From Galerina marginata (Eukaryota; Basidiomycota; Agaricomycetes; Agaricales; Galerinaceae): a DNA stretch of 64,000 nucleotides. The position numbers were made by a program, and so were the translations under genes. This document shows, one piece after another, positions 45,549 through 57,859 of the stretch. The notes below the pieces were generated by a model that worked only from the letters and a program-made list of their open reading frames with translations, made no database searches and was not told where the DNA came from. The stretch covers positions 1,984,001 through 2,048,000 of the forward strand of contig JAECYW010000010.1 of assembly GCA_023014335.1 (NCBI GenBank), given 5' to 3'. The number at the start of each line of letters is the position of its first letter. The stretch's first letter is position 1.

Positions 45549-47658
45549 ACCTGTAGCCTAGCCTTGTAACTCGTTAGAAATTGAAAATTACTCACTGGAT
45601 GATTGGTACTTGTTGTGAACCAAGATAATCAGGAATCGGAGATAGCCATTGAGCCGCAAGTGGTGATTTTGATTCCCTTTGACATCTAAGCGAGTATCCG
45701 CACAAGAGATAAAGCTCAAATTCTGAGAAAAGGGTCAATAAAAGGGTCCAGGAGCTGACAGCCGAGCATCACAATCTAAGCGAGAATCGACGACTGAACC
45801 AAACCAGGTGGTGCACACGCCTGTCAATGTTATCGGAACACCAAAAGTTCGGCAAACTAAGATTGGTGAAAAGCAAGAGATCCCTCTCTTCCTCTCCCTC
45901 GATTTTTCGATTTATTTATTTATTTATTTGTTTGTTTCCCCACATCTATCGGTATCGGGCCCTAAATTCATCGATTTTTCAAGGCTCCAAATGCAATAGA
46001 AATCGAGACCATTGGTCGCTGTATTAGGGGCAGGCTTAGTGGGCTTTCTACGCCTTTTGTGTTGATGAGACACGTCTGAGCTCACCGCAATCACATCTGC
46101 CGCGACCATATTGGGAGCATGTTCAGTGGGCCAGTGTTATTTTCAGTCGGCGGTACGTCTCAACCCTTTATAAGTGAATTCTGAACAGACATTCTCGTTC
46201 ATTAGCGGGTTTGGCGTCATCATGACCATCAGCTAAGCATGTTTTCTCGTCAAGCACAATTGCACCTTTCGTCACAACGAGACGTCCCCCCAAAATCACT
46301 CAAATATTACCTCAACCATATGGGGAAGAATTCTGGCCTGCGCAGAGTTTATTGGTGACATAGTAAAATAGTCTTTTCCTGTCGTACGTGAATTTTTATC
46401 GCAACCAACATGGATTTACTGATACCATATCGGTCATAGTGACCAAACATGTTTTGCGCGTACATGAACGATAATCTTGCTTGACGTTGTTTTTGATTTT
46501 TTGCCTCATCCTTCCAGACGGTTCTCCTTTTGATTCCAGGAAAATCTTGGTATGGCCGAGTCGTACTTTTTCCCGCTATCTTGCGTCATGGTGAGCAATA
46601 GATAACGGCCGTCATGAGGTGGCCTTTGGATGGGTGCCAAATTAGAGTTTAACAAACTCAAAGACGATCTCCAACACCGTCTCTTGAACCAGACGCGTAC
46701 TCCAGGAAGCAACTCGCATCGTTTTTCGATGTGTTCCCAAATTTCGTTTATTTTCCAATGCTGACCAACATTTAACCCCACTGTCAAGGCCAGGTACCCT
46801 ACAACGCAGTTGAACTTTATTCTTTTCGCAGCCATTTGTATCCCTCCCAACGGCAACAGCTTAGCAGCTGTCTATATTATTGACCAAACAAGTTTACGGT
46901 TTTGGTCCACCCTATCCGAATAGCCAAAAGTCTTCTGGAAGACGACTGAATAGTGATAGCAATTTCAAGGGCTTACCTACCGCCGCCAGAACCAAATGAG
47001 TTTCCCTGTAGACCCTTTCAGGACTCAGGAGTGCTGGGACCAAGCTGGGACGCTATGCGATGTGAGTACGACGCTGAAATACTCCCGTAGTCTGGATATT
47101 CGTTTGAATAACTTGTCATTCAGTAGCAACCTATGGAGAACGCCGAAAGCAACAGAGACAGGCCTGCGCCAGGTCCGTTCCTAACCGTCACTGTGCTTAT
47201 GATGTGGTGTTGTTTACCACGTGACAAATTTCATTAGTTACCCAAAGCACCGACGAGCGACGACGAGCCAATTCATTAAAAGAGTTCCCAGCGGCATGGT
47301 TTCAGTCACTCAGATGGTCTATGAAGAGCACCGAATGGTTGGGATGATTGCAAGATTATCCCATGCTCGGATTTATGGTGGCCCATGACTTCCGTTCGTC
47401 AAGCAACAATCCCGGCGATTTTAATTATTCCAGGGGTGATCTTCAACGCATATAAACTACTCTTAATTATACTGATTCCACTTCTGTTCCCATTGTTTCC
47501 CTTCAGATGCGTCCTTCAGCGGGTCTTTCACCATCGACGGCCAGCTATTAGCCTGTTAATCTTTTCCAACGATCTTTTATCTACGCTCTTTATTTTCAAT
47601 CGACGGCTACTCTTCTACTTCTGACGACCCCGACAAACGTTTACTCCCTTGCGCGTCG
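45549..47658. other. gene-free stretch with a TTTA microsatellite
   Basis: About 2.1 kb. A (TTTA)n/(TTTG)n microsatellite lies at 45911-45938. A 116-codon open frame at 46506-46856 (-) matches nothing known to me. Nothing else is recognised. Confidence 0.45.
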
Positions 47659-48932
47659 ATGCCTGGGCGAGTTCTCCGGCGGCACCGCAGGGGATTTCCA
47701 CCGGCTCCAGTTCCAAGTTCGATTCAGAGCAGTCTTGATCCCGTCATCACATCTATCGATTCCAGCTCTTCACCTATCGTTCATCAAACAGGCGATGCAT
47801 CCAGCTCCTACATCTCTAGTTCCTCTGCGTTTTCACTGACGCAAACGGTCATTACTTTATCAAGTAGTGGAGACATCCCGAGCAGCATAACCACTACGAG
47901 TACCACAAGCGGAAGCGGAAGCCCTGGGACTAAAAGTATTTCTGGAGCATCTACAATCACTTCCAGTGACACCGCCTGGTTCACCCTAAGTACTGCCTCA
48001 ATGAGCGGAGGTAAGTCAGTCAGATTTTACGCTCTACCCAAACAGATGAGACATTGCCCAAAATATTTTCAGGCGTCGCTCATTTGACGGTAACATCACT
48101 TTTTCCAACCTTCACTCTCGCTGGGAAGGGCAGTCCTACTTCAGGCATATACACGGTGGATAGCACCAGAGTTCCATTGCCAGCTACTACGACAACTCCG
48201 CCTGTGGGCGGGGTCAGCCCAGGTGACGCTACCAAGGCTGATAGCACAAGAACGCGCCTTTCATCTGGAGCAATTGCCGGTATCATTTCCCCCTTAGCTC
48301 TTGTTTTCCTGGCATTCGTTATCCTGCTCTTTCGGATGCGGAGTAGGACTCGTCAAGAGCAAACTGCAATTCAATGGATTTTTCAGAGACCATCCCGACG
48401 CTACACAGGTTCCAACTATCCACGACCTCAAAATCCTGTTGGGAGCTCTAGGACTCCGTCCACACGTTCTCGATCTCGATCTCTGGGTGCAGTCACTGCC
48501 ATCTTTTCGCCAACTCGGATGACCGAATTGCAGAGGTTAGACAATGACCCGCGGTCGAAGACCACTGAATCGTCAAATCGTCGCCAACATCGAATATCAA
48601 ACGCAAGCGATGGCTCAGTCGATTCCCAATATCCTCTTTCCGGAGTACGTGACGAAGGTTGTGATGACTACGCACCTATGTCTGTTCGTCCATTCAGCCC
48701 TTCCGAGACCTTTGAGTTTCCTCAACCCCCCATTACTCCAAGCGAGGGTAGCTCCGATTCCCCAAGGCTATCCATTCGTATCACTCACTCCATGGACAAA
48801 AATCCTGGGACTTCTTTCCGCCTTTCGAACCAAATTATCCCCCCAATCCCGCCTTTACCCTCTTCGCCTCCCCCAGTTCCTGATGTCGAGCACTCCGCAA
48901 GTAATACTACGTTTAATGAGCCTCCAGGCTAA
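47659..48932 (+). CDS. mucin-like single-pass membrane protein
   Basis: Exons 47659-48010 and 48073-48932 give 403 residues. The outer part (to about 180) is Ser/Thr-rich, as in heavily O-glycosylated wall-stress-sensor-like proteins. A transmembrane helix GAIAGIISPLALVFLAFVILLF (about 183-204) is followed by basic residues (RMRSRTR). A long Ser/Pro/Arg-rich cytosolic tail has several SPT and SPS sites and ends with a polyproline stretch (PPIPPLPSSPPPVP) of the kind bound by SH3 domains. The next gene encodes a similar protein with an SH3 domain. A signal peptide is not obvious from the chosen start. Ligand and role are unknown. Confidence 0.75.
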
Positions 48933-50715
48933 AGCCTTAGACTATTTCCCGTCACGAATTTATGTCAGTTAAACCTTTTACGGTCATTTTCATTGGACTG
49001 AATTTCAATGAACAGGATTTGGTTCTTTGGCCAAAGGACTTAGACCGTTACGCACACCAATGACTAATAGTATAGATTCCAAACCTTGTATATCTCTGTA
49101 GCTATAGTCTCTACGTGTTTTTTTTTGTTCGGCTTGTGGGCGAGTACAATTTTATTGATGGACTCACGGAGTCGGGCTTATTAAGTTCAAGTTATGTACC
49201 GATCGGGAATTTTGCGCCACAGTTTCCACAATGCTTACCTCGCGGGCGGCGATGGAATGAAATGTCTGTACAGCATAGAAATTATAATACTGCCTAAGTA
49301 CTCGAGTACTGCTCTCCCGTCAACATCCTTCAATCGCGTTTTAGCCGAATGTTGTCGAGCATTATCACGATGATGCACGCAAACACCCGACATAAAGATG
49401 TAACACGGTTATCCCTGGGTCCTGGATCACTATGGGGAAGGAGAAATGTCGCCTGGTGCCCGGAGGACGGTGGGGTACGGAGAGACAACCCCCGAGTCCC
49501 GAGTCCCGACCTACCCGATAATATTCCCAATATAGTTGCTATAGGATCGACCGATCCGCCATAAACAAACATTAAGCTCTTAATGAACGTTGATTTGGTG
49601 CCGCGTGCTATAATTAAGGAGGGCCTATGGTATCAAGGGGTCAGGAGAAAACAAAGGGGACTTTGTTCTCAGTACATGGGGGGAAGGAAAGTATCTGAGG
49701 CATCGATACAGCCTGCAGGGAAAGGAGGCAAGTCAATGTTTCCGAGTCTTGCCCAGGATCAACGAAAGGGAAGCCAATTTTATATCACGACTGCGCGCGC
49801 CTGGGTCCCCTTCAAAGGCGACTTGGCTTCCAAGTAAATCCTGATTAATTAGGATAAATGTCGGGCACAAATATTTGTACCACGATGACGATGACGACAA
49901 CCCACGAAGTAGCATGTGCAGTGAGGAGTGAGATGGTAAAAGAGGAGTGGGATAAAAAGACATACGCAGTGTTCACTGTCCATCAGTCTCGCGTAGGGGT
50001 GTCGTCATGGGAGCGGTCGAACCTTTTGAGCGTTTTGGGCTGGAAGTAAGTCCGACGTCAGAGGAGTCTTGAAGATCCATGCGGCATGAGGAGAGCATAG
50101 TCGTTGGGCGCGTCAGTGGACTTTCGAGCATAAATAGTCGCTCAGTCCACATATTTGTCGCCCAAGTTAACGACAGACTACATAGGACGAAAGTTTAGTT
50201 TACAAAGTGTGTAACCGTACAGTCACTGACCAGGACAAACTCGGTGCCAGTGGAATGAACCGTTCAGAGCACAAGGGAATTCATTGCGAGAGATATTTAG
50301 GAGGGTGCAACAAAGTCCTTGTGCTGGGAAATCCGCTGTGCTTATAAGAAGTCAAAATGTGGAGTAGGATGCCGCAGAGTGAGAGAAGGAAGTAAAACGT
50401 ATTGACGATCCATCAAAAATCGTTCACATCCACACCCATTCCCCTTTTGGGATAGCTTCGGAATTACAAGTACATAATTCATTTGCCTCGGCGAAAGCTA
50501 CGGGGCTTGGTTTATATCATGAAGCCTAATTCCGCTTCACGGATTGTTCTCAATCTCACCCTGTGCTACCCTGTATGCCAGCAGACTGCGTTGGGCTTTT
50601 TTTTGACTCTTGAACCCCGTCTCCAATATCCAAAATCTTCGCCCGTATCAGGCGACCCCACATTCTTTAAAAATTTCCTCTCATTCCCTGGTTGCTGTGG
50701 AGCGCGTTCACTAAT
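48933..50715. other. intergenic between the two membrane-protein genes
   Basis: About 1.8 kb with no supported gene. Short frames overlap on both strands at 49330-49970 without domain signatures. Confidence 0.45.
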
Positions 50716-52614
50716 ATGCGCGTTGCTCAGAGATCCATCAGCGACCATTTAGTTATCGGGCGCGCGATTGCAGATAAAACTATTCAAGCGCGCGACCCTC
50801 AACTCCTCAAACTTCCTCTCCCCCTTCCGTCGATACCCGTGCTTACGCCTCTTCTCTCGCCAATTGTAGGCGGAAGCAACCAAAACTCCAATCCACATGC
50901 TGGCTCACCGGCCCCGTCCCCGCCTGCCACGACCCCGGTAGCGCCTCCTGCCCAGCCAGCGCCGTCTCCCAGCACTGGTGGAAATCAAGGTTCAGGCGGG
51001 GGAGACAGTGGATCACCGCCTTCCAGTGGTTCAGGTAACACAAGCAGCCCCCCCAGTACTGGATCTAGTGGAGGTGGTACGTCCTCCTCTGGAGGTACTT
51101 CGTCGTCTGGGACTACTTCGTCTTCTGGGACTACTTCTGGCGGCACTCCTTCCACAGGTGATGGACAAACGACTCCGGCAGATGGAACCTCCTCTGGAGG
51201 TACTACTAGCGGTTCCACCTCTTCAGGAGGGTCTGGTTCCACTACTGGCACAACCTCCAACACCGACACGACTATTCCAGATAATTCTGGGACCGGTTCA
51301 ACGGCAACAGGTGGGAGCGGCGCCTCGCAATCAGGAGGAGAAACTTCCCCCGGAGGCGTAGCGAATGCTGGCGGTGTTCCTTCAAGCGCTGGGGGAAGCG
51401 GTACCTCTGGCTCATCTTTAACGGGATCCAAGTCCGTCGGTGGTGGCGGTTTAACGGGCTCTACCAGTGGTACGACCAGCGGCACCGACCCAGGAAATGA
51501 CGGCACACCTGGCAGCGATCCTCAGACCGGGGCCAAACACGGTCTTTCAGGTGGTGCTATTGCAGGGATAATTATCCTCCTTATTATCCTTCTCCTCTGC
51601 GCTGTCGTGTTCGTTCTCCGAAAGCGCTCAAGATCGCGCCGTCATGAACAAGCAGACAGGTGGTGGTTCTCGAAGAAACGTACCTCACAAACCTACGGAG
51701 ATAGAAACAGCCAGGAAATATTGTCCACCGGCATTCGAAGCGCTCGCAGCAGCTTCGCTACCACCGTCGATCATTCCACTTCCCCAAGTCGTGGCGGCTC
51801 CTTTATTATACCCCCTCTCCCACCAACAATTCCCCCTCTTCCGCCGATGGCTGAAGTCGGTCGCGCAAACGGCAGCGCACCAGCGCTTATTATGGATCCT
51901 TCGTATTTTCCGACGAATGAGCTAACTAACCATCGCTTCTCCATTGGAAGCGGTCACTCCGAAAACTCACAGTATCTCATTGTCCGTCATCGCGATAGCT
52001 TGAACCAAGAGATAGGCACACCAATGTCCATTGCCTCATATACCCCTTCGGAATCTTTCGCTTTCCCCAAGCCCCCCTCTCCAGCCGGCGATCGTACTTC
52101 TGCATACTCAAGGCCCTCAAGCAGCGGAACGCTCGCCATGCAAAAGACCCCCACCAGCGGCCCGTTCTCAGTGTCAATCACCACTCCAGCTACACCTGCA
52201 CTACCAACGTTTGTTACGTCGCCCATCAACAATGTAACCGACCCATTCTCTGATAACAATCCTTTCGACGATCCTGGCGCCGCTACGACCTCCAATGCTT
52301 CGACCGGTGAATTTGCAGAAATTGAATTTATTCGCCGCCCTTTCCATCCAAGTCTCCAAGACGAAATTGCTGTCCGACCTCATGACCCTGTACGCGTCGT
52401 ACAAGCATTCGATGATGGCTGGGCACTCGTCGAGAAAGTTCAACCCGACGATCCGAAGGGAAAGCAAAAAGAAGTGGATACTGCGGTCAACAAAGGTTTG
52501 ATACCCATTGACTGCTTGAGGGAACCGGGACAGGATCTGCATACTTTCTTTGCTGAGAAGCGCGTGAGCAACTACGCGGAGTCAGTCGCTGGGAGCGGGT
52601 TCAATGCCTTGTAA
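50716..52614 (+). CDS. mucin-like single-pass membrane protein with C-terminal SH3 domain
   Basis: One exon of 632 residues from the first ATG in the open frame. Residues about 60-275 are an extreme Gly/Ser/Thr-rich tract with many SSGGT and SSGTT repeats. A helix GAIAGIIILLIILLLCAVVFVL (about 280-301) and RKRSRSRR anchor follow, so the C-terminus is cytosolic. The tail is Ser/Pro-rich, with PPLPPTIPPLPP near the membrane. The last ~90 residues read as an SH3 domain (FIRRPFHPSLQDEIAVRPHD, DDGWALVEK, GLIPIDCL). The layout is like fungal membrane scaffold proteins of the Fus1 type. No signal peptide precedes the tract, so an upstream exon may be missing. Confidence 0.8.
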   Translation: MRVAQRSISDHLVIGRAIADKTIQARDPQLLKLPLPLPSIPVLTPLLSPIVGGSNQNSNPHAGSPAPSPPATTPVAPPAQPAPSPSTGGNQGSGGGDSGSPPSSGSGNTSSPPSTGSSGGGTSSSGGTSSSGTTSSSGTTSGGTPSTGDGQTTPADGTSSGGTTSGSTSSGGSGSTTGTTSNTDTTIPDNSGTGSTATGGSGASQSGGETSPGGVANAGGVPSSAGGSGTSGSSLTGSKSVGGGGLTGSTSGTTSGTDPGNDGTPGSDPQTGAKHGLSGGAIAGIIILLIILLLCAVVFVLRKRSRSRRHEQADRWWFSKKRTSQTYGDRNSQEILSTGIRSARSSFATTVDHSTSPSRGGSFIIPPLPPTIPPLPPMAEVGRANGSAPALIMDPSYFPTNELTNHRFSIGSGHSENSQYLIVRHRDSLNQEIGTPMSIASYTPSESFAFPKPPSPAGDRTSAYSRPSSSGTLAMQKTPTSGPFSVSITTPATPALPTFVTSPINNVTDPFSDNNPFDDPGAATTSNASTGEFAEIEFIRRPFHPSLQDEIAVRPHDPVRVVQAFDDGWALVEKVQPDDPKGKQKEVDTAVNKGLIPIDCLREPGQDLHTFFAEKRVSNYAESVAGSGFNAL

Positions 52615-53281
52615 TGGTACGTTTTCCCTTCGTTGCGAGTTATCTTGGCTTCGTATTAATTCCGTGCTCGGTATAGCCTGGTTTGCATCGCCCGAAAGCT
52701 TCTAGTCTACGAAGATGACCCCTTTATTGATACCTTGAACCCTTTATTCGAAGAACCCAGTACGAAGTCAAGACTTTCCACCACACTTATACCTTTATTC
52801 CTTTTGCACATCGAGCCCCACCGGTTCTTGATTTATTCTCTCTGCGTTACCCGCCGCAGCCATGCAACATTTAGCCTTTTAACATTTCTTTCCCGGCCAT
52901 GAGACGGTTGGCTGAATTTAAATTTTAACTGCTCTATTTGTATACCTTTTTTCTCTCCACGTTGCAATACTTGTACCACGTAGCCATATTCGCTTCAGTC
53001 ACTACGCTTAAATTTATTGCATTTACATTTTACTTAATAGAAGATCAACTCGCTGCCGAACATATAATTAGATCGGACAATCTTATTATTAGATTTTTGG
53101 CAGTGGGAAAGCCGCGACGCGTTCGTCACGCTCCTCTCGATCTGTGTCATGTGATGTTCATCAGCAAAGTTCAGCGTCTCCTCTGCGTCTTCTCCTCGAC
53201 CTTCATCTGTTCGTTTTTTCTTCACGCGAAGTGGTATACTGGACTCTTTTTAACGGACGGCTAGCTCATACTTGACACGCA
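52615..53281. other. intergenic before the APC2 gene
   Basis: 3' region of the SH3 gene and promoter of the next. AT-rich at 52910-53100; no gene seen. Confidence 0.4.
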
Positions 53282-56200
53282 ATGGCGACCGATGCACTCA
53301 AGTCGCAGGTCGCGTCGAAGTGGCACGAGTCTTTCCAACGCCTAAACGCAGATGCACCGGGCATCTCTGGGTTGTTGAAATTCAGCGAGGTGCGTGGAGA
53401 TTATACCTATTTTGGTCGTTGCTCTTACACCGATCGAGGATAGGCATGGGCAATCTCTGTTCAATTTTTGTATCCATGGGACATCAATTCGGTTCCAGTC
53501 GATAGCGAAGGGCGGCCTTACGGTAGGATGCTTGCTTATCCCTCTAATTTCCGGGCTGATGCAGCCCAATTGTCGAAGATAGGAAAGGACTTGGAAGCAG
53601 CACGTCCTGCGTTTAATTTAGTGAACCACTCACGAAGACTTGCAGCTTTACTCGAAAATTTCTTGGGTGAGTTAAGCTGGTTTAACATTTCAAGGAAGCT
53701 CTTGGGTATCTAATTATTTTAGAGGATATGCGGAAGAACTTTTACTTGATTGAAAATGAGATTAATCAATACATGGAGCGTTATGAGGTGCGCTGATCTT
53801 TGTTATCGTATTGTCCTCATTGACAGGTCATTAGCTAGAGAAATCCACAGATCAACTGCTGGCGCTTGTATCCCGGCTAATGGAATGGTACAGAGCTTGG
53901 GCGCCGCCTCAAGAGTGAGTCAATCTTCCTTTCTATCATCATCTTTCTGATCTTTGGCAGCAGTCTCGGTACCACTGTTTTTTCATCGTACACCCTGAAC
54001 TTTCAAACCCGACTTTTCTCCGCATTACCACCAGCATTTGCCTACGGTTTCAAGGAACTCTGCGCGACTTTGCTCGCCCCACCTGAAGACGACGAAGAGC
54101 CCAACGAAACAGGGCAATCCAGTCCGCAGTGGGACTCAAGCATTCACGCGGGTGTCTGGAAGAACTTTGAAGTTCTCGGCCTGATCGACCGATATGAGAG
54201 CATCATTGCCAGCGTTGGATACGAGTTTATCGAGGATTACGTCCTGAAGAAGTGTACAGGAGAGTGGGCGAAACCGATGCTGGAGGAACTTCGACAGTGG
54301 ATGTCAGATAAGGTCGTTCCGTGGATGCTGCATGTCTACGCGAGAGGGGCTGCAAGTCGTACGTGGCTTTATTTCGTACTTGCACTATAACCTATTCATG
54401 AACCCATTGCAGCTGAAGAAGCGAGAACGATGCTCCAAGGTGTTGGATCACGGTTCGATTTCCACATCAATAAAACCTTGTGTGATTTACGGTCCGCATT
54501 GACTCATCCCTTTCTTTGCTGATACTTACCATTTTCCTCCAGAACTAAGGAAATTTTCGACATCATCATCGATTTTCCAGATTCAATGGGAGCACTTCAT
54601 GATTTGAGGGTGTGTCCTCTAATTATCTCCGACGTCTTCCCGTCTTACATTTTCTCCAGGATTGTCTTCAACGAGTCGATCAACGCGCCAACCTCGTTAA
54701 ATCTCTACGAAAATCGTACGATTGTTAGTTAGCTCTCTTCCTGTTCCTTGTTAACGCGATATCCAGAAACCAAAAACGATTGCTTCATCCCGGCGCAGAT
54801 ACCAAGCTGATCCTTCAACAATACGTCGCTACAATTAAATGTCTAAGAATCATCGATCCACCAGGAGTGTTATTATTCAAAGTTGCAGATCCCATCCGAC
54901 GCTACCTCAGGTGCGATAGTTCCCCAGCATGTTTCCTTTCACTTTCCTTACTCCTCTCTCTTCGACCTCTAGAGAACGTCCAGACACAATCCGGAGCATT
55001 GTGGCAAACCTAGTCGGTGATGACGACGGCGGCGACTCCCTCGTCGACGAAAACGAGCCCATCCAGCCGCTCCAACAACCCGAATTCGAAGACTTCAGCG
55101 ACCCGAACTGGGAGCCGGAGCCGATCGACGCTGGCCCTGGTATGTCTTTATTTTTTTTTGTGGCTTCTTTTCGGGGCTTCTCAGCCTAATCATCCAAATC
55201 CGAGCTAACGAATCTGCCAGAATTCCGGACCAACAAGCCGAGCGACGTGATTAGCACGCTCGTGAGCATCTATGACTCGAAAGACCTGTTTGTGAAGGAG
55301 CTCCAGGTACTCCTGGCGCAGCGGTTGTTGATGATCACGAAGGACAATTCGGATCGAGTGGAGCGTGAGGTGTGTTGTTCCATCCATGTTTGCGCTGGTG
55401 GCTGTGTCTGAGAATGTCGATTTCGTGAATCAGAGACGGAATATCGAGATTCTGAAGATCCGGTTCGGAGAGGCGGCGCTGCAGGTGTGCGAGGTGATGT
55501 TGAGGGACATGACGGATTCGAAGCGGATCGATGGGCACGTCCAATCCCAGCAAGCAGTACGTCTAGGCTTTTGGCGAAAAAATCGAACTTATTGCTGATT
55601 TCTGTGTCACAGTCCATCCTACACCCCACGATCATTTCACGTCACTTTTGGCCAGCACTAGAGTCGAGCGAGATGGTCATGCCTGGGCAGTTCCGCAAGT
55701 TCGTCCATCGTTTCCTTTCACCATCTCTTAGCAGCTTGTTGACAACCTGGACTGTTCTAGGCTGCAAGCTGACTACGCACACGAGTTTACGGTGTTCAAA
55801 CCAGACAAGAAGCTCAAATGGCTCCCTCATCTCGGCACCGTCCAGCTGGAGCTCGAACTCGAGGATCGAAAGGTTAAGGTGGACGTGCCGCCACTCGAAG
55901 CCGCCTTTATCGAACTCTTTGCTGATAAACGTATGTATTCATTGATTTTTGTCAGCTTTTTCCTTTGCTAATGATGTTCTGCAGCCAAGTGGGCTCTGGA
56001 AGACCTCATCAGCGCCGTTGGCTCTGTTGACCGAAGTGCGGCAATCAAGGCTCTATCGACATGGGTAGATCACGGCGTCCTCAAAGAAGATCCTGAGAAT
56101 ACTTTCAACTTGCTGGAGAGGGCAGAGGAAGCAGGTTTCGGTGTCATTCGAGAGAGGGATTCGTCGTCCTTGGGTATATTCTTCCTTTCCATCGTGATGA

Positions 56201-56550
56201 TTACGATTTCTTATTGATATTGTATCTCTTCTCCAGCTCCGATTGTATCCGAGGCTCCTGCCTTGTCGGGTTCTCAGCAGCAGCAAGCAGAGCAGATGCG
56301 GGTATACTGGAAAGTATGTTTCATGACATCTCTCTTTCTTGACATGTTCTGATCACTGGTCTCATCCACACAGTTCATCGAGGGTATGCTCACGAATCTC
56401 GGAACTCTTCCGCTCGACCGGATACAAACGATGCTCAAGTTTGCTCCTGGGTATGATCGGACGATCGACCAGCTTTCGGCGTTCATGGAGGCTGCGAGGA
56501 GAGAAGGTCTGGTGGTTGTTCGAGATGGGATATGGCGGTTGAACAAGTAG
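53282..56550 (+). CDS. apc2: anaphase-promoting complex subunit 2 (cullin-like)
   Basis: Seventeen exons join in frame to 783 residues: 53282-53389, 53444-53666, 53723-53787, 53841-53914, 53961-54358, 54413-54491, 54543-54609, 54660-54715, 54767-54910, 54973-55139, 55221-55369, 55434-55556, 55613-55698, 55761-55930, 55985-56173, 56237-56313 and 56374-56550. The cullin-homology part includes KDLFVKELQVLLAQRLL, RRNIEILKIRFGEAALQVCE, VMLRDMTDSKRI and LKWLPHLGTVQLELELEDR. It ends with the APC2-specific winged helix (IEGMLTNLGTLPLDRIQTML, DQLSAFMEAARREGLVVVRD). APC2 pairs with the RING subunit APC11 to form the catalytic core of APC/C, which ubiquitinates cyclins and securin in mitosis. The length is normal for the family. 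Some exons are very short (56-79 bases). Confidence 0.92.
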
Positions 56551-56692
56551 ACGAAACGAAATGTCCGTGTTGTTTGAAATTTTGTTGTGTATGATTTTAG
56601 TTAATTGATATCCTGCCAACGTTTTCAGCCTACTAGCTCATGACCAACGTGTAATACAAGCCTGATGAATGCAATGCAGGTCGAATTCCAGT

Positions 56693-57492
56693 TCAAACTA
56701 CATTTTCGTACTTCTTCAAACCCTCAATGAACATCTTCCATCTTCCATCGTGCCATGAAGCAATGTCTTTCCACTCTTCGCTTTCCTCGCCCAATGCACT
56801 CTTGATCCACGCCATGTAACCACCGATGACGAAATCCGCCCAACAGGGTGTCGTTCCCAGCATGAATGGGCCGCTACCTCCATTCTTTCTCAACCAAGCA
56901 TCTGCCTTGCCCAAGCCCCGCTCGACCTTCGCCCATTCCCTGACGCGATCTGCTCCTTGCGGAGCGAGATCCTCGAGCTTCTTTCCAAATGTCTTTTCCC
57001 GAGTCCTGCGAAAGTACTCCGAGCTTCGCGGGTTGAGCTTCTCACACTCGGCTGGGATCAGGAAATTCAAGAGGGGCCTCATATTTGACCCGAACGCAAG
57101 CGCGAATGGCGCCTGCAAACCCGCGGTGTTGTGCGGAAAGATCAAGGGCGCGTTGGGGTATGTTTTGTCCAGATACTCGGCAATGTCGAACGAGTTGGCG
57201 ATGCTCATCCCTGTGGAAGGGTCGTGGATAGCGGGCAAGGTGTACGAGTGGGTGCCATCCACCGTCCTTGCAGACGAAACTCGGAGTTTCTTGCAGAGCG
57301 GCTCAATGTCTGGATACTCGACCCATTCGGTTTGATATGGCAGACCTTTGAAGTTCAGGCAGTACCTGTTGCCAGTTGAGGTGTAATGGGGGCGTGGAGG
57401 AAGTATTCCGGTACTCACCTGGTTTTCCATGTGTTTGGAGACCAAGCTTTCAATGGGAGGCGTGATGGGATATCGTAGAAAATGATCTTCAT
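56693..57492 (-). CDS. glutathione S-transferase, GSTFuA/etherase-like, copy 1
   Basis: Exons 57492-57419 and 57365-56693 give 248 residues starting MKIIFYDIPSRLPLKAWSPN. The N-terminal thioredoxin fold has a serine in AWSPNTWK (about Ser18) as the likely glutathione-activating residue, TLPAIHDP with the conserved cis-Pro, and an ANSFDIAEYL block. An all-helical C-terminal domain follows, with RRTREKTFGK and ADFVIGGYMAWI. The N-terminus matches the fungal GSTFuA class, related to bacterial beta-etherases (LigE) and thought to act on lignin- or wood-derived compounds. A second copy with the same intron lies at 62,974-63,776. Confidence 0.85.
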
Positions 57493-57859
57493 GGACGTTG
57501 TGTCCAAGGTCCGGTTTCAGTGCGAGACTTGTGGCGGGCCGAAAGCCGCATCCTGGTCATATCCACATTCGAAGTTTTGACATTTCCTGTGATGTCATTT
57601 TCTGAACTTGTTTGCTGTCAATGTCAATGTACAGGATATATCATCAGCCCTAAACGCAGTTCAAAACGCTGGGTAAAGACAACGGGAACGCTACGACTCG
57701 TTCAGTCAACAATCTAGCCCTGGATGGGCTCTGGAAATCGTTATCTTGCTAAACGCAGATATCGAACAGGGCGATAGCAAACACGAGTCTGCCGGCCACC
57801 TTAGTCGCTCGGTGAACGTCACTCGTTTCAGCTCATAGGTACGCCACGAAGGCATGTAT

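Noticed and set aside
46506..46856. 116-codon minus-strand frame
   Set aside because: No recognisable motif, and no neighbouring exons that extend it; kept only as a note.
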